A stretch of DNA of 19,833 nt from an uncultured Actinomyces sp. (lineage in GTDB: Bacteria > Actinomycetota > Actinomycetes > Actinomycetales > Actinomycetaceae): contig CABKMZ010000036.1 in NCBI GenBank assembly GCA_902373545.1, forward strand, positions 1 through 19,833, written 5' to 3'. Positions 14,736-19,833 of this stretch are shown piece after piece (position 1 is the first letter of the stretch; each line of letters opens with the position of its first letter). The notes beneath the pieces are model-generated. The model did not search any database. It was not told the origin of the DNA and saw only the letters and a program-made list of their open reading frames with translations. Both the position numbers and the translations under genes were made by a program.

Positions 14736-16042
14736 CGCTTGCCTTCCTTTCGGTCGAGCAGGACCTTGAAGTCGCGCATTGCCGTGTAGTTGAGGAGGAC
14801 CTCGACGCGCCCGGGCTCGCACGCGGCCAGCGCATCCATCGGCAGATCGACGAGGTCACAGTGGATGCCGGCGTATTCGAGGCGCACGGCCAGGTCGGCG
14901 CCGCGCTCGCCGCAGGCGATGACACGCCTGCCCGGCTGGTTGACGCCGGAGAAGTCGACGTCCCACAGCCAGGAGAGGTCCTGGCCGTCGGGCACCTGGC
15001 CGTTGACGCCGATGACGACCTGATCGACGCGCGGGTCAACCATGGTCATGGCTTCCTGCCAGCCGGCGGGGTTCTTCGCGAGCATCAGGCGGGCGCTGCG
15101 CCCGTTGACGTCGTGGACTGAGTAGCGTCCCGCGACCTCGGTCACGGAACTGACGGCCTTGGCTGCGGCGGCCGGGTCGATGCCCATGGCGACGGCGGCG
15201 GCCACGGCCTGCGCGGCGTTACCAAGGTTCGCGCGGCCAGGGAGCTTGAGTTCGAGGGGGACGGCGACATCCCCGGGTCCGTGGAGCGTGGCGCACGGGC
15301 CCTCGGGGGCCAGCTCGACGTCGCTGAGCCACCAGTGGGGCTTCGGGCGGCTGCGCAGCGCGGGCAGCTCCTCGCCCTCGAAGGCGGGGATCAGGTGCCA
15401 GCCATCGGAGTCGCGCACGACGCGGCCGCCGCGCGGGTAGGCAGCGGAGTCGCCGCCCCAACCGGCACCGGCGGCGACCCACACGACGCTCGGGTTGTCG
15501 GCGGCTGCGGAGACGATGAGCGGGTCGTCGCAGTTGGCGACGACGACGGCGTCCGGGTGAGCGGACGCGCCCTGGCGCAGGCGCTTTTCCACCGAGCCGA
15601 TTTCGCCGACGCGGTCGAGCTGGTCGCGCGAGAGGTTCAGGTACACGAAGACCTCGGGATGCACGTCCGCGGCGACCGCGGGCACGTGCATCTCGTCGAC
15701 TTCGAGGGCGGCGCGGCTGGCCTTCTTGCCCTGCATGAGGGCGGTGATGACGCCGGAGGTCATGTTGTCACCGTTGATGTTGGAGGCGACAGGACCGGCG
15801 CTTTCCAGGGCGGCGCGCACCATGCGCGTCGTCGTGGACTTGCCGTTCGTACCGGTGACGACGACCGAGGAGAAGGGGGCTGCCAGTTCAGCCAGGAACT
15901 TCGGGGAGATGCGCAGGGCGACCTCTCCGCCGATCATGCCTCCGGATCCTCGCCCGAGGGCCCGGGAGGTGAAGCGGGCGGCGGCGCCGGCCGCGTTGGC
16001 CACGCGCGAGCGCACCGAGAGGTGATGCGGTGTTTTCGTCAT
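14732..16042 (-). CDS. murT: Lipid II isoglutaminyl synthase, Mur-ligase subunit MurT
   Basis: MurT uses ATP to activate the D-Glu carboxyl of lipid II for amidation with ammonia from GatD, at the inner face of the membrane. The 436 residues show the Mur ligase P-loop TGTNGKSTTTR (63-73), the NLSRDQLDRVGE segment (136-147), LAKNPAGW (321-328) and the C-terminal MurT domain with SWLWDVDF (357-364), whose Asp is expected to complete the catalytic centre with GatD. The zinc ribbon normally inserted in the central domain is degenerate: where four cysteines are expected I see YPRGGRVVRDSDGWHLIPA (202-220). The start at 16042 (MTKTPHHLSV) fits the family; the frame remains open upstream but codes for nothing family-like. 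No Shine-Dalgarno; TAATCT seven bases upstream suggests a leaderless transcript. Confidence 0.92.
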   Translation of the reverse strand: MTKTPHHLSVRSRVANAAGAAARFTSRALGRGSGGMIGGEVALRISPKFLAELAAPFSSVVVTGTNGKSTTTRMVRAALESAGPVASNINGDNMTSGVITALMQGKKASRAALEVDEMHVPAVAADVHPEVFVYLNLSRDQLDRVGEIGSVEKRLRQGASAHPDAVVVANCDDPLIVSAAADNPSVVWVAAGAGWGGDSAAYPRGGRVVRDSDGWHLIPAFEGEELPALRSRPKPHWWLSDVELAPEGPCATLHGPGDVAVPLELKLPGRANLGNAAQAVAAAVAMGIDPAAAAKAVSSVTEVAGRYSVHDVNGRSARLMLAKNPAGWQEAMTMVDPRVDQVVIGVNGQVPDGQDLSWLWDVDFSGVNQPGRRVIACGERGADLAVRLEYAGIHCDLVDLPMDALAACEPGRVEVLLNYTAMRDFKVLLDRKEGKR

Positions 16043-16049
16043 GCCCCCA

Positions 16050-16055
16050 AGATTA
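16050..16055 (-). promoter_or_regulatory. Probable -10 of a leaderless murT promoter
   Basis: TAATCT on the minus strand ends seven bases before the murT ATG. The G run in the gap is too close to the start codon to act as a ribosome site. No clear -35 is visible. Confidence 0.45.
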
Positions 16056-16189
16056 ACGCCTGCGGGGCACTGCCCGCGCCGCCGAGAACGCTGTGTGGTC
16101 CTCTCGGGGACGAGGCCGTGGCCGGGTTGGGGGCGCCGTCGCCCCTCGCGACACGCCGAGTAGGGCCTGACCTGCGATAATAGTGCCGC

Positions 16190-16480
16190 ATACCATATCG
16201 ACGTTATCCACGACATGTCGCTGTGACTGCGTCAATATTTCTCATCGGTAAATATTCACCTCCGAGGGACGCGTCGGCACGGCGCACACGGCCCACAATC
16301 AGCTTGTTTTCAACGAAAAGCAACGGCGATGGGCAAACGTGCAGGTCAGCACATGTTTCGCAAAAATAGTAACGTAGTAGACGCACGCTGTTTTCGGACG
16401 GCCTGCACGTTTGTGCGAAGTGAGCCGACATCGAATAATCAAGTATCCAAACCGGCCGTGACCTGGTAAAACTGTATCAG
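16190..16480. other. Lower-GC gene-free segment with a spaced inverted repeat
   Basis: This stretch is visibly poorer in G and C than the neighbouring genes. It contains AATATTT/AAATATT (16234-16240, 16250-16256) and a perfect 12-base inverted repeat (16334-16345, 16402-16413). A minus-strand frame of 75 codons (16431 to 16204) has a CxxC-like stretch but lacks a ribosome site and overlaps the repeats, so I do not call it a gene. Confidence 0.5.
16334..16413. repeat. 12-base inverted repeat bounding an 80-base segment
   Basis: CAAACGTGCAGG (16334-16345) and CCTGCACGTTTG (16402-16413) are perfect inverted copies, 56 bases apart, in lower-GC DNA. They could close a long stem-loop or mark the ends of a small mobile remnant; I see no flanking target duplication. 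Confidence 0.6.
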
Positions 16481-16589
16481 CAGGCGAGAGCCTGTCGCCT
16501 GTTCCAGGCTTCGATCAGGGATCCTGTGTGCCCCTGGATTCTTGATCGAATTAGGCTGCGGGACTCATCCGTTGGGTGGGTCCCGCAGC
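16481..16589. other. Run of three consecutive hairpins, possible small RNA or compound terminator
   Basis: Hairpin 1: CAGGCGA with TCGCCTG (16481-16487, 16495-16501). Hairpin 2: 14-base arms 16511-16524 and 16536-16549 pairing with two G-U wobbles. Hairpin 3: 16-base arms 16555-16570 and 16574-16589, two G-U wobbles, loop GTT. They are 9 and 5 bases apart. I do not recognise a known RNA family (no 4.5S, tmRNA or 6S signature). Confidence 0.5.
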
Positions 16590-16707
16590 TCCTTGTTACC
16601 TCACTGTCGAGGCGCCACCACAGTAGCCACTATCGGCGTCGCTGTCGCTGCCACTGCCCCGAACCGCGACCTCACCGCCAGCTTAACCGCGGCTTATAGG
16701 TCAGGTT

Positions 16708-17063
16708 GTGTTGGTTTTTGGGCTGTCTTTCGTTGCTACAAAGCCGAAAGGTGGGTGTTGGACTCGTTGTGACTTGAGTTCTTGGTTGGCCAGGTCGTGT
16801 TGGTTTTGTAGCGACTTTTCGGGTTGTTGATGCGGAAAAATCGGTATTGAAGTTGGTGGGAGCCAACTTGAAGGATGGACAGAACGTGTTGGTTTTGTAG
16901 CGACTTTTCGGCTCTCTAGTGCGGGAACGTCGGTATTTTAGCTGGCTGGGACCAACTATGAGGATGGACAAAACGCGTTGCCGGAATGGCGACTTTTCGG
17001 CTTGGTGGTGCGTCGAAGTCGGTGTCGAAAGCGGGTGTTTCATCGTGGTGTTCGGATGACCCA
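16708..17063. repeat. Degenerate tandem array, four units with an exact 89-base period
   Basis: Units begin at 16708, 16797, 16886 and 16975, each with GTGTTGG or GCGTTG. Units 2 and 3 share 26 identical bases at their start (GTGTTGGTTTTGTAGCGACT plus TTTCGG); unit 4 keeps GCGACTTTTCGG; unit 1 is the most diverged. Units 2 and 3 also share GAGGATGGACA-like ends, and unit 2 has a GTTGG/CCAAC hairpin. The period is not a multiple of three and the frames over it change register in each unit, so it is not a repeated protein. The last 20-25 bases of unit 4 no longer match. Confidence 0.82.
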
Positions 17064-17113
17064 CCCTTGCCTCGGCGGGAACTGCTTGCCGCGCGTCTGT
17101 GGCAACTGGGACC

Positions 17114-17852
17114 GAGACCTGGCAGCATTAACCCCTCGATGCGCAGCTGGGCCCTACAGGTGGAGCATGGGCAACCCCGCCCACACCGCCACCCAAGGGG
17201 TTAACCTGCGCATCCAAGGGCCCAAGCACCCACCCATCGGGCCGAACACACCACCTATCCCGCGAGCCATGCCGCCAAGCACGCACGCGAGGACGAGGCC
17301 AACACCGGCAACGAACGCCCGCCACGCACTAGCCGCGCACACACGCACAAAGTGGCCCAGGCCTCGTCACACTTTCACCGGCGAGGCCAACGCCGACAAC
17401 GGGGCCGACAACGGAACCACCCCCAGAGACCTGGCAGCGTTAACCCCTCGATGCGCAGCTGGGCCCTACAGGTGGAGCATGGGCAACCCCGCCCACACCG
17501 CCACCCAAGGGGTTAACCTGCGCATCCAAGGGCCCAAGCACCCACCCATCGGGCCGAACACACCACCTATCCCGCGAGCCATGCCGCCAAGCACGCACGC
17601 GAGGACGAGGCCAACACCGGCAACGAACGCCCGCCACGCACTAGCCGCGCACACACGCACAAAGTGGCCCAGGCCTCGTCACACTTTCACCGGCGAGGCC
17701 AACGCCGACAACGGGGCCGACAACGGAACCACCCCCAGAGACCTGGCAGCGTTAACCCCTCGATGCGCAGCTGGGCCCTACAGGTGGAGCATGGGCAACC
17801 CCGCCCACACTGCCACCCAAGGGGTTAACCTGCGCATCCAAGGGCCCAAGCA
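17114..17852. repeat. 312-base tandem duplication with a partial third copy
   Basis: Copy 1 is 17114-17425 and copy 2 is 17426-17737; they differ at one base (A in copy 1, G in copy 2, in CAGCRTTAACC). Copy 3 is cut off after 115 bases (17738-17852) and followed by a second 41-base step that repeats its end. Since 312 is divisible by three, long frames run through all copies on both strands, but their composition is not gene-like. Such near identity implies a very recent duplication or ongoing homogenisation. Confidence 0.95.
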
Positions 17853-17869
17853 GCCACCCAAGGGGTTAA
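17128..17869. repeat. Seven AGGGGTTAA motifs in inverted and direct arrangement
   Basis: AGGGGTTAA occurs at 17196, 17508, 17820 and 17861 on the plus strand, and as TTAACCCCT at 17128, 17440 and 17752. Each 312-base unit thus holds an inverted pair 68 bases apart, each accompanied by TGCGCATC/GATGCGCA and GGGCCC blocks. The third copy has an extra direct copy 41 bases on. Confidence 0.85.
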
Positions 17870-18056
17870 CCTGCGTATCCAAGGGCGCCGTAGGGCCCGG
17901 ATGGAAAGGGCACGCATCGAGATCGACCACTCCGAGCGAGGCGCGCGTGTAACGATCTCGCGGGGGCCGGGCCCGAAGACGGCCAAACCCAGGCACACAC
18001 CCCAGACACGACCACATCGCCAGCCCCGGATGAAGACCGCCGTCGTGCACCCACAG
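17853..18056. other. Gene-free GC-rich stretch before the hspR terminator
   Basis: No gene is supported. An 8-base inverted repeat CGAGATCG/CGATCTCG lies at 17918-17925 and 17953-17960. Frames here are continuations of the repeat frames and have no ribosome site. Confidence 0.5.
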
Positions 18057-18096
18057 ACTGTTCCGCCCCGACGCGGGCACGTCGGGGCGGAACAGT
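18057..18096 (-). terminator. Terminator of the heat-shock operon
   Basis: A perfect 17-base-pair stem, arms 18057-18073 and 18080-18096, with loop CGGGCA. It lies 29 bases past the hspR stop on the minus strand and closes the grpE-dnaJ-hspR transcript. Confidence 0.85.
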
Positions 18097-18124
18097 GTGG
18101 TCGAGCAGTGGGCGCGCAGGCGTA

Positions 18125-18676
18125 TCAGCGAGCGATGATCGTACCCTCAATGATCGAGCGCACGCCGGTCCGCTTGGATGGGCCCGGCAGCGCTTGGCGG
18201 GCCGGAGGCTCGGAGGAGGCCAGGGACGCACGTGCGACCATCGGGTCCCACAGCGTCAGCGAACCGCCGGATGCCGAGGGGCGCGCAGGGCGCTCCCACG
18301 GGCGCTGACCTCGGCGCATCGGCATGACCTGGCCGTCCGAGGAGGCCGCGAACACGCGGTTGCGGCGAGCCTCGGAGGCAGCGACGGCAGAGCGCAGGGT
18401 GTCGCGCTCTTCCTCCAGGGCCTCGACGCGGCGCTCGAGCTCCAGGATGCGGCGGATGCCCGCCAGGTTGATGCCTTCCTCCTGACTCATGCGCTGCACG
18501 TCGCGCAGGCGTTGCACGTCGCGCTTCGTGTAGCGCCTGCCGCGCCCCTTCGTGCGTGCGGGGATGACCAGGCCCAGGCGGTCGTATTGCCGCAGGGTCT
18601 GGGGGTGCATCCCCGCCAGCTCGGCGGCGACCGAGATGACGAAGGTGATCGGCTCGTCAGAGCCAGTTGCGGCCAT
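18125..18676 (-). CDS. hspR: Heat-shock repressor HspR (MerR family)
   Basis: HspR binds HAIR sites to repress chaperone genes and is held active by DnaK in other actinobacteria. The 183 residues start with a MerR helix-turn-helix and wing (FVISVAAELAGMHPQTLRQY 12-31, RTKGRGRRYTKRDVQRLR 41-58), then the EEGINLAGIRRILELE segment (66-81) and a short coiled coil to about residue 105. The remaining 80 residues are Arg/Pro/Ser-rich and longer than in most HspR proteins, which total about 120-150. It follows dnaJ with a 3-base gap; its ribosome site GAGGAG overlaps the dnaJ end. Its target HAIR site upstream of clpB is in this window; the one expected before dnaK is outside. Confidence 0.93.
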   Translation of the reverse strand: MAATGSDEPITFVISVAAELAGMHPQTLRQYDRLGLVIPARTKGRGRRYTKRDVQRLRDVQRMSQEEGINLAGIRRILELERRVEALEEERDTLRSAVAASEARRNRVFAASSDGQVMPMRRGQRPWERPARPSASGGSLTLWDPMVARASLASSEPPARQALPGPSKRTGVRSIIEGTIIAR

Positions 18677-18679
18677 GGG

Positions 18680-19729
18680 TTACTCCTCGGCTCCGGCACT
18701 CAGCGAGGCGCGCACGTCCACGTCCCCTTCGGCCTTCGCCATCTCCTTGGCGAGCTTCTTCAGCTCGCGGCTGGGCTTGGCGGGCACCTGGATGGCGACG
18801 CGGGCGATCAGGTCACCCGTCACCTTGGAGGTCTTGACTCCGCCGCCGCGCACGCGAATCTCGGAGCCCGAGGAGGAGCCCGCGGGCACCTTCACGGTGG
18901 CCGTGTTGCCGTCCACCATGGGCACGTCGACGACGGCACCGAGGATGGCCTCGGACACGGTCACGGGCAGATCCATGACCAGGTCGTTACCCTCCCGCGA
19001 GTACACGGGGTGCGGCTTGACGGTGACGGCGACCTCGAGGTCGCCGGTGGGACCGCCGTGCGTGCCGGGCTTGCCGTGGCCCTTGACGCGGACCTTCTGG
19101 CCGTCCTTGATGCCCGCGGGGATGCGGACCTTGATCGGGGAGCCGCCGACCTTGATGGTCAGGGTCGCGCCGTTGAGGGCCTGGCGGAAGGAAATCGACA
19201 GCTTCGCGCGCACAGTGGCGCCCTTTTCGGGCGTCGGCGCGCTACGCGGGGCGTGACCGCCACCGAAGGACGAGCCGAAGGGGTCGCCACCGAATCGCGC
19301 GCTCGCGCCACCGCCACCGCCGAAGAGGCCGGAGAGGATGTCCTCGAAGCCAGCCCCGCCGCCGGGCATGCCGGAGGTCTGGAAGCGCACGTTCGGACCG
19401 CCGAAGCCGGAACCGCCCGCACCGCCAAAGGCCCCGAAAAGGTCCTCGAAGCCACCCGTGCCGCCCGAACCTGCGGAGAATCGAGCCCCGCCGCCGGCCA
19501 TCGCGCGAATAGCGTCGTAGCGCTTGCGATCCTCGTCGTTGGACAGGACCGCGTAGGCTTCGCCGATCTCCTTGAAGGTGGCCTCAGCGGCCTTGTCGCC
19601 CGGGTTCTGATCCGGGTGCCACTTGCGAGCCAGCTTACGGTAGGCCTTCGTGATGGCCTTCTTGTCCGCTGTCTTGTCGACTCCGAGGACCTTGTAGAAA
19701 TCCTTGGAGAACCAATCCTGTTCACTCAC
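18680..19729 (-). CDS. dnaJ: DnaJ-type co-chaperone without zinc finger (class B, CbpA-like)
   Basis: J proteins deliver clients to DnaK and stimulate its ATPase. The 349 residues contain a J domain (about 9-72) with His38-Pro-Asp40, a Gly/Phe-rich linker (about 77-165, with repeated GGF, LFGxF and GGGG), and two C-terminal beta domains (about 170-320; [19 protein letters not shown] is diagnostic). The four CxxCxGxG motifs of classical DnaJ are absent, and there is no cysteine in the protein. The usual gene in a dnaK operon of Streptomyces or Mycobacterium has them, so this is a class B member in the class A position. The GTG start at 19729 follows GAGAGG; it lies 36 bases after grpE and 3 before hspR. 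Confidence 0.92.
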   Translation of the reverse strand: MSEQDWFSKDFYKVLGVDKTADKKAITKAYRKLARKWHPDQNPGDKAAEATFKEIGEAYAVLSNDEDRKRYDAIRAMAGGGARFSAGSGGTGGFEDLFGAFGGAGGSGFGGPNVRFQTSGMPGGGAGFEDILSGLFGGGGGASARFGGDPFGSSFGGGHAPRSAPTPEKGATVRAKLSISFRQALNGATLTIKVGGSPIKVRIPAGIKDGQKVRVKGHGKPGTHGGPTGDLEVAVTVKPHPVYSREGNDLVMDLPVTVSEAILGAVVDVPMVDGNTATVKVPAGSSSGSEIRVRGGGVKTSKVTGDLIARVAIQVPAKPSRELKKLAKEMAKAEGDVDVRASLSAGAEE

Positions 19730-19765
19730 GCGCGTGTCACCTCTCTTTCAGTTGCGAGCGTGTTG

Positions 19766-19833
19766 TTACTCAGGGTTGTTCACCAGCACCTTCGCGGCGC
19801 GCACGACGCGTTCACCGCGGCGGTAGCCGCTGG
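19766..19833 (-). CDS. grpE: Nucleotide exchange factor GrpE, C-terminal end only
   Basis: Only the last 22 codons are in the window, ending in a TAA at 19768-19766. They read SGYRRGERVVRAAKVLVNNP plus Glu, which matches the GYxLGDRVLRPAxVxV end of GrpE, the factor that swaps ADP for ATP on DnaK. Order and strand (grpE, dnaJ, hspR) fit the actinobacterial dnaK operon, so dnaK is expected just beyond the right edge. Confidence 0.85.
   Translation of the reverse strand, partial: SGYRRGERVVRAAKVLVNNPE

Noticed and set aside
16204..16431. 75-codon minus-strand frame with several cysteines
   Set aside because: No ribosome site, overlaps a perfect inverted repeat, and the cysteine pattern is not a convincing zinc motif.
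16772..16785. Second HAIR site (CTTGAGT half)
   Set aside because: Only one arm is present; the position seven bases on does not read ACTCAAG.
16708..17063. CRISPR array
   Set aside because: Only four units, the conserved part decays strongly, the intervening sequence is itself related between units, and no cas gene is present.
16708..17063. Integron attC array
   Set aside because: Unit length would fit, but the GTTRRRY/RYYYAAC core sites are not present and there is no cassette gene or integrase.
16672..17064. 130-codon minus-strand frame over the 89-base array
   Set aside because: The repeat period is not a multiple of three, so each unit is read in another register; a repeat protein would keep one. 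No Shine-Dalgarno.
16978..17952. 324-codon plus-strand frame through the 312-base repeats
   Set aside because: It exists because 312 is a multiple of three and stop codons are rare in GC-rich DNA. The third-position composition is not like the real genes, there is no ribosome site, and the product is a low-complexity Pro/Thr/Arg sequence with no domain.

Overview
This looks like a chromosomal window from a high-GC Gram-positive actinobacterium, most likely of the Actinomyces/Schaalia group. That placement is inferred from gene content and style: a dnaJ-hspR pair, a HAIR-type heat-shock operator, a MurT/GatD pair, actinobacterial 'anchor M' surface domains, GTG starts and several probable leaderless starts. 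I could not run a database search, so the genus is an inference.

Layout. 1-440 is the 3' end of pyrE (+), which converges with a short-chain dehydrogenase (518-1306, -) across a strong hairpin. 1394-4435 (-) encodes a roughly 1,013-residue secreted, proline-rich surface protein with two actinobacterial metal-receptor-like repeats. Its promoter carries a 15-bp Zur-like box directly over the -10 element. A divergent exodeoxyribonuclease III gene follows (4575-5390, +). Then come a minus-strand TetR regulator and serine hydrolase pair (7061 to 5467, translationally coupled), clpB (9749 to 7137, with a HAIR operator upstream), a YbjN-family gene, a 360-base structured gap, a DUF418 membrane protein, and two tandem paralogous small membrane proteins, each with its own promoter. 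Next is the coupled murT-gatD operon (16042 to 13995), which amidates lipid II.

From 16043 to 18124 I see no convincing gene. The stretch holds a lower-GC segment with an inverted repeat, a run of three hairpins, a degenerate four-unit tandem array with an exact 89-base period, and a near-perfect 312-base tandem duplication whose units carry inverted AGGGGTTAA motifs. This is the least explained part of the window.

18125 to the right edge is the 3' half of a dnaK-type heat-shock operon on the minus strand: the grpE end, dnaJ without a zinc finger, then hspR, then a terminator. HspR from this operon is the expected repressor at the HAIR site in front of clpB, so one regulatory circuit has both ends in view.

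A loose zinc theme also runs through the window: a Zur-like box, histidine-rich surface repeats, a MurT that has lost its zinc-ribbon cysteines and a DnaJ without the zinc-binding domain. Whether these are connected is speculative.
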